NCBI GenBank assembly: GCA_023393235.1
Contig: JAEWMH010000048.1
Span: forward strand, 1-42,671
Origin: Bacillota bacterium
GTDB lineage: Bacteria > Bacillota > Bacilli > Paenibacillales > NBRC-103111
DNA length: 42,671 nt
Reading direction: 5' to 3'
Positions 15,495 through 24,399 of the stretch are shown here, one piece after another. The first letter of the stretch is position 1, and each line of letters begins with the position of its first letter. The position numbers were made by a program, and so were the translations under genes. The notes under the pieces are model-generated. The model saw only the letters and a list, made by a program, of their open reading frames with translations, was not told the origin of the DNA and did no database searches.

Positions 15495-15542
15495 AGTTAG
15501 GACTGATACCACCTATCTGTTTCAATGATGAAAGGAACCCCT

Positions 15543-16388
15543 ATGGAAAGCTTGGAGTTGCGCATTTTTAGAGAAGTGGCTTATGCCCGATCCATATCCA
15601 AAGCGGCGGAAAAAATGGGATATGTCCAATCCAATGTAACCACTCATATCCGCAAGCTGGAGGAGGAGTTAAACACCGGGCTGTTCATCCGCCACAGCAA
15701 AGGAGTTTCACTTACCGCAGCGGGAGAACAATTATTGTCCTATGCGGATCAAGTGATCCGGTTATTGGATACTGCCAAGGGCCAATTGGTCAAAAAAACG
15801 CCAACCTTACATATCGGAGCCACTCAAACGCTTGCAGCGCACAGGCTGCCGGTGTGGCTGTCCACCTTTCAAAAACAATATCCGGAAGTGGGCCTATCCG
15901 TTACAACGGACCTGCAAGCCGACCTGCTGCAGTCCGTTGCAGACGGACATTTGGATTGCGCCTTCGTTAATACGGAGTTCAACCATCCGGGACTGGTGTC
16001 GGTGTTTTCGTTTCAAGAGGCACTTGTGTTTATTGCACCCAAGAATCTAAACAATGACGAAATTCCCCGTCAACCCATTGTGGCGGCCAAGCTTAACGGC
16101 TGTCCTTACCGCAAGCTGCTCGAAGCGTGGATAATCCGAACCACATCCCGCCAGCCTGCCGTTATTCAATATGATACTGTGGAGGGAATTATTAAAGCGG
16201 TATCCTTGGGCATGGGAATCTCCCTGTTGCCCCGGAATGTATTGCCGGAGGCGGAGGGGGAGAAGATTCAAACGTATCCCGCCGATGATATGGGCGCAGT
16301 GTATGTTCAACTCGTCTTGTCCAAGCACAGGTCCAACCCCGCTGTGGATGGCTTTCTTACCATGATTCAAGATTATTCGGGGTTATAA
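15543..16388 (+). CDS. LysR-family transcriptional regulator
   Basis: A 281-residue regulator. Residues 1-60 form the LysR helix-turn-helix (LRIFREVAYARSISKAAEKM, then QSNVTTHIRKLEEEL). An effector-binding domain starts near residue 90 (LHIGATQTLAAHRLP) and contains GIIKAVSLGMGISLLPRNVL. This domain style is common in YofA/CzcR-like regulators. The start at 15543 has AAAGGA at good spacing; ATG 15525 lacks one. It probably controls the divergent SDR gene. Confidence 0.87.
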   Translation: MESLELRIFREVAYARSISKAAEKMGYVQSNVTTHIRKLEEELNTGLFIRHSKGVSLTAAGEQLLSYADQVIRLLDTAKGQLVKKTPTLHIGATQTLAAHRLPVWLSTFQKQYPEVGLSVTTDLQADLLQSVADGHLDCAFVNTEFNHPGLVSVFSFQEALVFIAPKNLNNDEIPRQPIVAAKLNGCPYRKLLEAWIIRTTSRQPAVIQYDTVEGIIKAVSLGMGISLLPRNVLPEAEGEKIQTYPADDMGAVYVQLVLSKHRSNPAVDGFLTMIQDYSGL

Positions 16389-16399
16389 AAGTGAAAAAA

Positions 16400-16465
16400 C
16401 AGCGTTCTCCGGATGGCCGGATGAACGCTGCCTGATGATGCGCCAAGCTTTGGCGTATTTTTTTT
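16400..16465 (+). terminator. Double hairpin terminator of the LysR gene
   Basis: The first hairpin (16400-16430) pairs CAGCGTTC with GAACGCTG and CCGG with CCGG. The second (16441-16455) pairs CGCCAA with TTGGCG and is followed by TATTTTTTTT. The second is the actual intrinsic terminator. Confidence 0.8.
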
Positions 16466-16505
16466 ACGAAAATGCGTGGTTGTCAAACATTTTCATTCGG
16501 GGGCT

Positions 16506-16555
16506 CCCCCAAAAGTACCCGGAATTGCTTCGAAGCATCTCGTCACTTTTGGGGG
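16506..16555. repeat. Long inverted repeat at the 3' end of the GH36 gene
   Basis: CCCCCAAAAGT and ACTTTTGGGGG form an 11-bp perfect stem around a 28-base loop that itself contains the palindrome GCTTCGAAGC. It begins seven bases past the alpha-galactosidase stop, read leftward. It lacks a T run, so it may protect the mRNA 3' end rather than terminate. Confidence 0.65.
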
Positions 16556-16561
16556 ACTGTT

Positions 16562-18751
16562 TTACTTTTCCACCGCGGTCAAGTGGTACAGCTTGCTCTT
16601 GAAGTCCCCGCCCAGATCGGGAACGGGCAGGCCGGCATACATCAGACGGTCGCCTCCGTACACCTCTCCGGTTTCCTTCAGCAGATAGTCCTTCTCGGGA
16701 TCAAGCCCGGCCAGACGGACCCTTGCCCGCGGGGCATTGGGCTCCGCCAGCACCTGGAAGTAGCCGGCCAGGGCTTCGTTCTTGTCGGCGGACACAAACA
16801 TCCATGCCGTCACATTGCCCTCGAAGGGGCTTTTCAGCCGGTACATATCCCCTTGCTGCACCAGGGTGCGGATTTCCTTATAGAAGGCCACCTGGGCCTT
16901 AACCGCTTCCTTTTCCTCATCGGTAAATGCCGTCAGATCCAGCTCATACCCGAAGTTGCCGGACATGGCTACGTCGCCCCGCATGGAGAGCGGAGTCGTC
17001 CGGTGCACCTGGTGATTGGGCACGGCGGAAACATGGGCGCCCATGGCACTGGCGGGATAGGCCAGGCTGGTGCCGTATTGGATTTTGAGCCGCTCCACGG
17101 CATCCGTGTTGTCGCTGGTCCAGGTTTGCGGCATGTAGTAGAGAATGCCCGGGTCGAACCGTCCGCCGCCGCCGGAGCAGCTTTCGAACAGCACCTTCGG
17201 GAAGCGGGTGGTGATGGCATCCATCACCTTGTACAACCCCAGCATGTAGCGGTGGGCGGTTTCGCCCTGGCGCTCGGCAGGCAGAAGGGCGGAGCCCACC
17301 TCCGACATATGGCGGTTCATGTCCCATTTCACATAGGAGATGGGGGCGGAGTCGAGAATGGCGGATACGGCCTCAATAATATATGCGCATACGTCCTCAC
17401 GGCTCAGGTCCAGAATCAGCTGGCTCCGGGCTGTGCTTCTGCGACGGTCCGGCACATGCAGGCACCAGTCGGGATGGGCCTTATACAGCTCGCTGACCGG
17501 GGATACCATCTCCGGCTCGAACCACAGGCCGAACTGCAGGCCCAGGGCGTTGACGCGACGCGCCAGGTCGTCCAGACCCTGGGGCAGCTTGTTGGTGTCC
17601 ACTACCCAGTCTCCCAGGGAGGTGGTATCGTCATCACGCTTGCCGAACCAGCCGTCATCCAGGACCATCAGCTCAATGCCCAGCTCCTTGGCTGTTTCGG
17701 CGATGGCCACAATCTTGTCGGCGTTGAAATCAAAGTAGGTGGCCTCCCAGTTGTTAACCAACACCGGGCGGGGCTCATCCCGGTAGAATCCCCGGACGAG
17801 ACGGGTGCGGTACAGCCGGTGGTAGGTGCGGGACATGCCGCCCAGTCCTTCAGCGGAATACACCATCACGGCTTCGGGAGTCTGGAAGGCGGTGCCCGGC
17901 TCCAGGAGCCAGTTGAAGCCAAAAGGGTTGATGCCTATGGCCACGCGGGTATTCTGGATCTGGTCCACCTCGGCGTAAGCGGTGAAATTGCCGCTGTACA
18001 CGAGGTTCAGTCCGTAGGCATCCCCATGCTCTTCACCGGTTCCGGGGGAAACCAGCGCCAGGAACGGGTTTTGCTGATGGCTGCTGGCTCCGCGTTTGCT
18101 GTTTACGCCTTGGTAGCCATATACCAGCGGCCGGCGGACAATATGGCGCTCCCGGCCCCAGGCTCCGGAGAGCTGGATCAGCTCCATATCCGCGCCGTGG
18201 AAGTCTACGCTGAGGGATAAGGCCCGCAGCAGCTTCAACGGGGCGGAGCCGGTATTGCGGAACCGGACAGAGCGGGTGATGGCATCCAGCTCTTCCAGAA
18301 CGGTATACGTAAGCTCCGCCTGCAGTCCGGCAAGCTTGTCCTCCAGGACGATGACCAGCGTATCGGCTTCACTGTCGTTTTCTACATATACCGCAGGCAG
18401 CCCCTCCAAAGCGGGTTTGCCTTTTTGGATGGAGTGCGAGACATAGGTCAGCTCGGTAATTTTCGTGCCGTTCGCAAGCTCTGCCTGGTAAGCGGGCTCG
18501 CGGAAATCACCGGCGCCATACGCCGGGTACTCCTGGGGAATCGTATCCAGGGAAACCGTGCGGTTATCCGCCAAATTGGGGGAAAAGGCTACGTCCTTGA
18601 AGATGAGCAGATCGGACAATTGGGGGGAGCGGAGCTTTTTGCCCCAATAAAGATGGTTCAGGTAGCCGCCCTCCATCAGAGACATAACGTAGCTGGTGGT
18701 GCGGGCTTTAAGATGGAACAGCTTGCTCTCGCGGTCAAAAGTAATGGACAC
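16562..18751 (-). CDS. GH36 alpha-galactosidase
   Basis: A 729-residue cytoplasmic enzyme that hydrolyses terminal alpha-1,6-galactosyl groups (melibiose, raffinose, galactomannan fragments). An N-terminal beta-sandwich (about 1-330) precedes a TIM barrel. The nucleophile is D477 in YVKWDMNRH and the acid/base is D547 in WTSDNTDA. This 70-residue spacing and the length are those of the tetrameric bacterial GH36 enzymes. The NWEATYFDFN and LDDGWFGKRDDD motifs are present. The start is GTG 18751 with AGGAGG seven bases upstream. The leader carries three hairpin repeats (18769-18888). It is divergent from the LacI/GH38 operon. Confidence 0.93.
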   Translation of the reverse strand: MSITFDRESKLFHLKARTTSYVMSLMEGGYLNHLYWGKKLRSPQLSDLLIFKDVAFSPNLADNRTVSLDTIPQEYPAYGAGDFREPAYQAELANGTKITELTYVSHSIQKGKPALEGLPAVYVENDSEADTLVIVLEDKLAGLQAELTYTVLEELDAITRSVRFRNTGSAPLKLLRALSLSVDFHGADMELIQLSGAWGRERHIVRRPLVYGYQGVNSKRGASSHQQNPFLALVSPGTGEEHGDAYGLNLVYSGNFTAYAEVDQIQNTRVAIGINPFGFNWLLEPGTAFQTPEAVMVYSAEGLGGMSRTYHRLYRTRLVRGFYRDEPRPVLVNNWEATYFDFNADKIVAIAETAKELGIELMVLDDGWFGKRDDDTTSLGDWVVDTNKLPQGLDDLARRVNALGLQFGLWFEPEMVSPVSELYKAHPDWCLHVPDRRRSTARSQLILDLSREDVCAYIIEAVSAILDSAPISYVKWDMNRHMSEVGSALLPAERQGETAHRYMLGLYKVMDAITTRFPKVLFESCSGGGGRFDPGILYYMPQTWTSDNTDAVERLKIQYGTSLAYPASAMGAHVSAVPNHQVHRTTPLSMRGDVAMSGNFGYELDLTAFTDEEKEAVKAQVAFYKEIRTLVQQGDMYRLKSPFEGNVTAWMFVSADKNEALAGYFQVLAEPNAPRARVRLAGLDPEKDYLLKETGEVYGGDRLMYAGLPVPDLGGDFKSKLYHLTAVEK

Positions 18752-18768
18752 AGGGAGACCTCCTCAGG

Positions 18769-18888
18769 GCTTTCCGTCAGGAAAGCCGGCATCGTAAGCG
18801 TAAACTGGGCTTTCCGTCAGGAAAGCCGGCATCGTAAGCGTAAACTGGACTTTCCGTCAGGAAAGCCGGCATCGTAAGCGTAAGTAAG
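18769..18888. repeat. Three 40-bp tandem repeats each with a hairpin
   Basis: The period is exactly 40 bp (TTTCCGTCAG recurs at 18771, 18811 and 18851). Each unit has GGCTTTCC-GTCA-GGAAAGCC, a perfect 8-bp stem (GACTTTCC in the third copy), followed by GGCATCGTAAGCG. The array lies between the GH36 start and its likely promoter, hence in the 5' untranslated region. Confidence 0.9.
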
Positions 18889-18917
18889 CATAAGACGGGG
18901 AGTGTATCATCACCTCC

Positions 18918-18946
18918 ATTATAGCCGCCGCCGGCCCGCTTTCGAA
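18918..18946 (-). promoter_or_regulatory. Likely promoter of the GH36 gene
   Basis: On the minus strand a perfect -10 TATAAT (18918-18923) follows a weak -35 TTCGAA (18941-18946) with a 17-base spacer. The transcript would run through the three-hairpin leader. Confidence 0.45.
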
Positions 18947-18975
18947 TGGAGCGAAGCAGGATTCATATGGACAAA

Positions 18976-19023
18976 TGTAGTTTTCAGTAGAGTTTTGGAT
19001 AAGCTTAACATGACAAAACTACA
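18976..19023. promoter_or_regulatory. Dyad upstream of the GH36 promoter
   Basis: TGTAGTTTT and AAAACTACA are perfect 9-bp inverted arms 30 bases apart, with TAAGCTTA palindromic near the middle. It lies upstream of the GH36 promoter, between the two divergent sugar genes, and could bind a regulator. Confidence 0.35.
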
Positions 19024-19103
19024 CGTGGGCACCTGTTGGGAAAAGGATGGACGCAGACTGATTACACGTGTTATCATTGGGGTGGCATTGGACATGATAC
19101 GCT

Positions 19104-19288
19104 CTAACGGAACTCAGAAGCTCTTATCGGCGCAAAATCGAGCAGCTGGGATTCTAACGGAACTGAGAGGCTCTTAGAGCAGATGGAACCGAGAAGAACA
19201 CCGCCATCTGACGTTTAACGGCGTCTCAGTTCCGTTACGGCTGCCGGAGCTTCATTTTTCCCTTCTAAGGTCCGCTCAGTTCCGTTAC
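19104..19288. repeat. Four-unit inverted repeat element B3
   Basis: Forward units CTAACGGAACT start at 19104 and 19154, and inverted units ending GTTCCGTTAC end at 19238 and 19288. Spacing is 50 bp on both sides and the total is 185 bp. The inner pair shares AACTGAGA. It ends 55 bases before the LacI start, so the lacI promoter must lie in or next to it. Confidence 0.8.
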
Positions 19289-19342
19289 GCCACTGAACGC
19301 GCAGCCAATTATTATCATCGAGTACAAAGGGAGATGATCTTT

Positions 19343-20353
19343 ATGAAAAGGCCTACCAGCCAAGATGTGGCCAAGCTGGCCGGGGTCTCCCGGGCGGTTG
19401 TCTCCGCTGTGCTGAACCGGACGCCGGGCATCCGCGTCAGCCCGGATAAGCGCCAGGCCGTATTGGATGCCATCGCCCAGCTGGGATACCGGGTGGATGC
19501 CCAAGCCAGGGGAATGCGCACCGGCCGCAGCCGTACCATTGCCGCTTATGGCAATTTGGACAACCCGATGTTTTTGCAGGTGCTCCAGGGAGCACAGCAG
19601 AGCTGCATGCAAGCGGGTTACCAGCTGCTTTTGTACGGCAAAAACAGCCAGCCCCAGGAGCAGCAGGAGCTGCTGGCCCTCTATCAGGAACGCCGGATCG
19701 ACGGGCTTCTGACCAAGGATACGACAGGTTTTGTAGACGAAGCCTTCGCGGGCATGGTACAGCAAGCAGGCCTGCCCTTCATCTCCGTTGAGGGGTACCC
19801 GGAAGAGGAGAATGTCCCGTCCGTCCTGATGGATTACGGCGAAAGCATCCGCATGGCTCTGGATTATATATGGCAGCGGACCGAAGTTTATCCGGTCTAT
19901 ATTGCGGCCTGCCACGGGAAGCCGGGTGAACCCCGTTGGGGGGACCGGCACCGCCTGGCGGCCTATGAGGCTTGGATGAGGGAGAGGGGGCAATCTCCCC
20001 GGATCTTCCGGCTGAGCCTGGATGAGCCGGAAGCGTTGACGGAGCAGCTGGCAGGCCTGGAAAGGCCGTCGGCGGTGCTGTGCAATTGGTTTGCGGCAAG
20101 CGCCTTGGTGTACCGGGCCGCCGCCGGGCTGGGTTTGGCTGTTGGCCGGGACCTGTATGTCATGTCCGCCGACAACACAGCCCAGGCTAACCGCTACATG
20201 GTGCCTAGTCTCAGCTCCATTGAGGTGCCCTATGCCCAGATGGGAGCGGCCGCCGCCGAACGGGTCATTCGTTTGGCCGAGGGCAGACAGCCTTCTGATG
20301 CACCGTCCAAAATCTGGCTCCCCCCGCGCCTTGCGCCGGGAGAAAGTGTGTAG
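19343..20353 (+). CDS. LacI-family transcriptional regulator
   Basis: A 336-residue regulator. The helix-turn-helix and hinge occupy residues 1-55 (TSQDVAKLAGVSRAVVSAVL, then RVSPDKRQAVLDAIAQLGY). A periplasmic-binding-protein-like effector domain follows from about residue 60. Start 19343 lies nine bases after AGGGAG, while ATG 19334 directly abuts that site. It lies 106 bases before the GH38 gene on the same strand and is the likely local regulator of GH38 and perhaps of the divergent GH36, with a sugar as effector (inference). Confidence 0.88.
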   Translation: MKRPTSQDVAKLAGVSRAVVSAVLNRTPGIRVSPDKRQAVLDAIAQLGYRVDAQARGMRTGRSRTIAAYGNLDNPMFLQVLQGAQQSCMQAGYQLLLYGKNSQPQEQQELLALYQERRIDGLLTKDTTGFVDEAFAGMVQQAGLPFISVEGYPEEENVPSVLMDYGESIRMALDYIWQRTEVYPVYIAACHGKPGEPRWGDRHRLAAYEAWMRERGQSPRIFRLSLDEPEALTEQLAGLERPSAVLCNWFAASALVYRAAAGLGLAVGRDLYVMSADNTAQANRYMVPSLSSIEVPYAQMGAAAAERVIRLAEGRQPSDAPSKIWLPPRLAPGESV

Positions 20354-20459
20354 ACAGGACTTGTACGCAAGGACACCGCTTCAAACCGGAACAGCAGCAG
20401 GCCGTTTGTCCGGTTCAAGGACTCAACGAACTTAAGCGAAATCAAAGGAGGATGGAGCT

Positions 20460-23400
20460 ATGTTTTGGACAGTGGAAAAGCTGGAGCAGCGCATCCGGTC
20501 GCTTGATCCCTTCAGATACAGGGATGCACGGGTGATCGGGGGGATGATATTGACCGAGGATCCCCAAGGGGAGATTGGAACCCGTCCACCAGAAGCAGTC
20601 ACCGGAAAATATGCAGCTGGAGCCACTCCACCCGCTGAGGACCAAGGCCATATCGTCCAACAAGGGAGCTCCTGGAGCGGCCGGGACCGCTATTTGTGGC
20701 TGTCGGCGTCGGTAACGGTGCCCGCGGAATGGCAGGCCCGCAGGGTGCTGGGCCGCTTCGATTTCGGGCAGACGGGAGGCGGCAACAACAGCGGCTTTGA
20801 ATCCCTCCTGTATGTCAACGGCGCCCCCTGGCAAGGGGTGGACAGCAACCATCAGGAGGTTTTTCTGACGGAGGCGGCGCCGGGTGAAACCCTCCGCCTG
20901 GATTTCCGCCTTTGGTCCGGGCTGGGCGGGTACCAGCCCAACGCCGTGCCGGAGCACCGCCTGAATCTGGCGGAGCTGTGCTGGCTGGATGAGGCGGCGG
21001 ACGATCTGTATTTCACCGCCTGGTCGGTGCTGGAGACAGTGAAGCAGCTCCCCGAGGACAACCCGGACCACGCGTCGCTCCTGTCCCTGCTGGACGCAGC
21101 CTTCCTGCGTCTGGACTGGTCCCGTCCCGGCTCCGGGGCATTCTATGCTTCGGTGGCTGAGGCCAATACGGTGCTGGCCGAAGGGCTGGGCCGGATGAAA
21201 CGGGAGCATCCGGTGGAGGTGCGCTGCATTGGCCACACCCATATTGATGTGGCTTGGCTGTGGCGGCTGGCGCATACCCGGGAGAAGGCGGCGCGTTCCT
21301 TTTCCACGGTGCTGCGGCTGATGGAGCAGTATCCGGAGTACCTGTTTTTGCAGACGCAGCCCCAACTCTACGAGTATATCAAGCAGGATTATCCCGACAT
21401 CTATGCCCGCATTAAGGAACGGGTGGCAGAAGGACGCTGGGAGGCTGGCGGCGCCATGTGGCTGGAGGCAGACTGCAATCTGACCTCCGGGGAGTCGCTG
21501 GTGCGGCAGCTGCTGTACGGAACGCGGTTTTTCCGGGATGAATTCGGGGTGGAATGCAAATACCTGTGGCTGCCGGATGTGTTCGGCTACAGCTGGGCTT
21601 TGCCGCAGATCTTGAAGAAAAGCGGCATCGAGATGTTCATGACCACCAAAATCAGCTGGAACCAATACAACCGGATGCCCCACGATACGTTCTTGTGGAA
21701 GGGGATGGATGGCACAGAGATTCCCGCTCATTTTATTACCACCCCTGACCCGGGTCATCAGGAGGGTTCCTTTTTCTACACCTACAACGGTTTAATCACG
21801 CCAAATACGGTGCAGGGCATCTGGAAGGCTTACCGGAACAAGGAGTTAAACCGCAAGCTGCTGCTGGCTTACGGCTACGGCGACGGGGGAGGCGGGGTCA
21901 ACCGGGAGATGCTGGAGGTGCGCCGCAGGCTGGAGGATATGCCTGGGCTGCCGAAGGTAACCACAGGCCGGGCGGATGAATACTTCCGCGAGCTGAAAGA
22001 AACCCTGGACACCTCACCCGCCTATGTCCACACCTGGGACGGGGAGCTGTATTTGGAGCTCCATCGGGGCACCTACACCAGCCAGGCGTACAACAAACGG
22101 ATGAACCGCAAGCTGGAGCTGGACTACCGGGAAACAGAGTGGCTGGGGGCGGTTTCCAGAGCAGTGACCGGCGGCTGGTCGGGGTTCCAGCAGCCGGATC
22201 TTGCCGAGGGGTGGCGGATCATTCTCCGCAACCAGTTCCACGATATTATCCCCGGCTCCTCCATACGGGAGGTGTATGAGGACAGCCGCGTTGAATATGC
22301 GGAGGCGGAGGCATTGGGGCAGGCGGTAAAACAAGCTGCGCTGGAGTCCCTGGCCGAGCCTGCTCCCGGCAACGCTACAGTCGGGCAGGGGATTTATACC
22401 GTCCTCAACAGCGCTTCTTTTCCGAGGCAGGAGGTGGTAAGGCTTCCGTTGTCATCAACCGGTGAGGATACCCCCGTTTTTGTAGACGGCGGCGGCCGGG
22501 TGCTTCCGGTGCAGCGGGAAGGAGCAGTGCTTGCCGTATTAGCCGGCCCAGTTCCATCTATGGGGGCGGTGAAGCTGATGCTTGCGGACAATAAGGTAGA
22601 ACAGAGTGAACTGCAGCAGCCTTTTACCTATGGGGAAGGAAGCTTGGAGACGCCTTTTTATCTGTTGGAATGGAACGCTTCAGGGCAGCTGACCCGCGTC
22701 TATGACCGTGAGGCGAAGCGTGAGGTGCTGGCAGCGGGAGCGGTGGGCAATCAGCTCCAGGTGTTTGAGGACCGGCCCAAGGGCAGGCATGAGGCATGGG
22801 ATATCGACATTTTTTATACGGAAAAAATGACTCCTGTCACCCATCTGGAGACTGTGGAGCTTACCGCCTGCGGTTCGCTGTATGCCTCCGTCCGTTTTGT
22901 GTACCGTTATCTGGATTCACGGATCGAGCAGACCCTGGTGGCTTATAGCCATTCCCGTCGGCTGGATTTCCAGACCCATGTGGATTGGCATGAGTCCCGG
23001 CAGCTTTTGAAGGTTGCGTTTGCTGTGGACATCCGCGCTACTGAGGCCACCTTCGACATCCAATTCGGCAATGTGAAGCGGCCGACCCACTGGAACACAA
23101 GCTGGGATTGGGCGCGCTTCGAAACGGTAGGCCACCAATGGGCGGACCTGTCGGAGCGGGATTATGGGGTCAGCCTTTTGAACGACTGCAAGTACGGTTA
23201 CGCCATTAAGGACAACATCATGCAGCTGACGCTGATCAAATCCGCTATGGTACCGGACGAAACCGCCGATCAGGGAGAGCATGTGTTCACCTATGCGTTG
23301 TATCCCCATATGGGCGATTGGTATGAGGGAGGCACCGTTCAAGAGGCGTGGTCGTTGAACAGCCCAATGGTCTGCGCTCCCGGACCGCTTCAGGTGCCGG

Positions 23401-23666
23401 AGGGTTCCCTGTTCCGCACGGATGCGTCCCACGTGTTCATTGATGCGGTGAAAAAAGCGGAGGACTCCGGCGATATGGTGGTGCGTCTGCATGAATTCGG
23501 CGGCAAACGGGGTCCCGTACGGCTGGCCGGAGACTGGGGCGTGCTCTCGTACCAGGAATGCGATCTGCTGGAGCGCCCGTTGGGCGAGCCGATGGAAGGC
23601 CCCGAGCTGCAGCTGTCCATAAAGCCGTATGAAATCCGGACCTTCCTGGTCCGGCTCCGGGACTAA
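20460..23666 (+). CDS. GH38 alpha-mannosidase
   Basis: A 1068-residue cytoplasmic enzyme that removes alpha-mannosyl groups. A beta-rich N-terminal domain runs to about residue 245. The zinc-binding catalytic barrel follows: H261 and D263 in HTHIDVAW, the nucleophile D373 in LWLPDVFGYS, and NQFHDIIPGSSI further on. C-terminal beta domains fill about 640-1068. The length matches bacterial class II enzymes. AAAGGAGG precedes ATG 20460. It follows the LacI gene; the gap contains an ACCGGA/TCCGGT inverted pair that could be an operator. No terminator is evident; family C repeats follow. Confidence 0.93.
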   Translation: MFWTVEKLEQRIRSLDPFRYRDARVIGGMILTEDPQGEIGTRPPEAVTGKYAAGATPPAEDQGHIVQQGSSWSGRDRYLWLSASVTVPAEWQARRVLGRFDFGQTGGGNNSGFESLLYVNGAPWQGVDSNHQEVFLTEAAPGETLRLDFRLWSGLGGYQPNAVPEHRLNLAELCWLDEAADDLYFTAWSVLETVKQLPEDNPDHASLLSLLDAAFLRLDWSRPGSGAFYASVAEANTVLAEGLGRMKREHPVEVRCIGHTHIDVAWLWRLAHTREKAARSFSTVLRLMEQYPEYLFLQTQPQLYEYIKQDYPDIYARIKERVAEGRWEAGGAMWLEADCNLTSGESLVRQLLYGTRFFRDEFGVECKYLWLPDVFGYSWALPQILKKSGIEMFMTTKISWNQYNRMPHDTFLWKGMDGTEIPAHFITTPDPGHQEGSFFYTYNGLITPNTVQGIWKAYRNKELNRKLLLAYGYGDGGGGVNREMLEVRRRLEDMPGLPKVTTGRADEYFRELKETLDTSPAYVHTWDGELYLELHRGTYTSQAYNKRMNRKLELDYRETEWLGAVSRAVTGGWSGFQQPDLAEGWRIILRNQFHDIIPGSSIREVYEDSRVEYAEAEALGQAVKQAALESLAEPAPGNATVGQGIYTVLNSASFPRQEVVRLPLSSTGEDTPVFVDGGGRVLPVQREGAVLAVLAGPVPSMGAVKLMLADNKVEQSELQQPFTYGEGSLETPFYLLEWNASGQLTRVYDREAKREVLAAGAVGNQLQVFEDRPKGRHEAWDIDIFYTEKMTPVTHLETVELTACGSLYASVRFVYRYLDSRIEQTLVAYSHSRRLDFQTHVDWHESRQLLKVAFAVDIRATEATFDIQFGNVKRPTHWNTSWDWARFETVGHQWADLSERDYGVSLLNDCKYGYAIKDNIMQLTLIKSAMVPDETADQGEHVFTYALYPHMGDWYEGGTVQEAWSLNSPMVCAPGPLQVPEGSLFRTDASHVFIDAVKKAEDSGDMVVRLHEFGGKRGPVRLAGDWGVLSYQECDLLERPLGEPMEGPELQLSIKPYEIRTFLVRLRD

Positions 23667-23726
23667 CAAGGGGCGCCAAGCGGGCTGGGAAGGCTGCCAC
23701 GATGCCCTCTGGCCTCCTTGTCGGGT

Positions 23727-23925
23727 ACTATCCCCATAGCTCAGGAACGGTTGGGTGGCTGCTACTCCGGCTGTCGTGTTGGATACTATCCCACAAGCTC
23801 AGGAACAGTTGGAATACCTGAGCCAATGGGATAATGGGCGGAAAGAGGCTGGAGTAAGGTGCCGGAGCCAGGAGGATTACGGATGAAAGTGGCTGGAGAG
23901 AGTGAACCTGAGCGAAGGGGATAGT
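23727..23925. repeat. Four-unit inverted repeat, family C
   Basis: Forward 19-mers of the form ACTATCCC-n5-GCTCAGG begin at 23727 and 23785. Inverted counterparts CCTGAGC-n5-GGGATA(A/G)T begin at 23817 and 23907. Outer units share ATCCCC and inner units share ATCCCA, so outer pairs with outer and inner with inner. The inverted units are followed by GGGCGGAAAGAG or GGACGGAAAGAG. Spacing (58, 32, 90 bp) is not symmetric, unlike the CTAACGG elements. Confidence 0.75.
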
Positions 23926-23975
23926 GGACGGAAAGAGTGTGCATGGGAAGATACGGTGGGGGGCGTTTGCGAGGG

Positions 23976-24004
23976 TTGACACCCTCCCGCGACTATGCTA
24001 AAGT
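23976..24004 (+). promoter_or_regulatory. Promoter of leuA
   Basis: A perfect -35 TTGACA (23976-23981) is followed after 17 bases by TAAAGT (23999-24004). It lies just upstream of the CodY-like palindrome and the first T-box. Confidence 0.7.
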
Positions 24005-24025
24005 TATGAGAAAATTCTCATAACA
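24001..24025 (+). promoter_or_regulatory. CodY-like box / palindrome at the leuA start site
   Basis: GTTATGAGAA and TTCTCATAAC form perfect 10-base arms around AA (24004-24025), at the predicted transcription start. AGTTATGAGAAAATT matches 12 of 15 positions of the CodY motif AATTTTCWGAAAATT. CodY control of branched-chain amino acid genes is well established, which makes this the likeliest reading. A Fur-type 7-1-7 box fits less well. Confidence 0.5.
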
Positions 24026-24040
24026 ATACACGCTATGATC

Positions 24041-24366
24041 GGAATCAGTACGGGACATTCACACCCTCAGAGAGCCGCGGCAAGGTGCAACGCGGCGGGT
24101 GAAGAACCGGAAGACTCATCTGGGAGCGGCGGTATGGAACGTTTCAGCAGGCGATTCTCGCTTGGGAAACCAGTATATACCGACGGTTCATCCCCGTAAC
24201 GGGATGGCGGGATTATGGTCAAGGCCATGATGCCGCACAAAGCGGATTTGCCGGTGCTTCATGAACCCATGAAAAGCGCCTCAGGGCAAATCAAGAAGAG
24301 TGGTACCGCGACGGTTACAAGCCTGTCGTCTCTTCCCTACACGGGGAGGGGCGGCAGGCTTTTTGG
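24041..24366 (+). promoter_or_regulatory. Leucine T-box riboswitch 1
   Basis: Stem I carries AGAGAGCCGCGG and GGTGCAACGCGG. The T-box proper is AAGAGTGGTACCGCG (24296-24310). The terminator (24320-24364) pairs AGCCTGTCG with CGGCAGGCT and ends in TTTTT. CTC at 24115-24117 lies exactly 16 bases before ATGGAACG, the same as in the second T-box, and is assigned as the leucine specifier. TGGT would pair with the ACCA end of tRNA-Leu. Uncharged tRNA-Leu lets transcription continue. Confidence 0.88.
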
Positions 24367-24399
24367 TGTTCCGCCGCTCCTCCTGCATACAAGATAAAC

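Noticed and set aside
16472..18220. 582-residue plus-strand ORF opposite the alpha-galactosidase
   Set aside because: The minus strand has intact GH36 catalytic motifs. The plus frame has no ribosome binding site and a Gln/Gly/His-rich composition typical of antisense shadows.
24004..24025. Reading the leuA palindrome as a Fur box
   Set aside because: The arms TGAGAA/TTCTCA have a two-base centre rather than the 7-1-7 layout. Gene function favours CodY. A true Fur box is at 26304.
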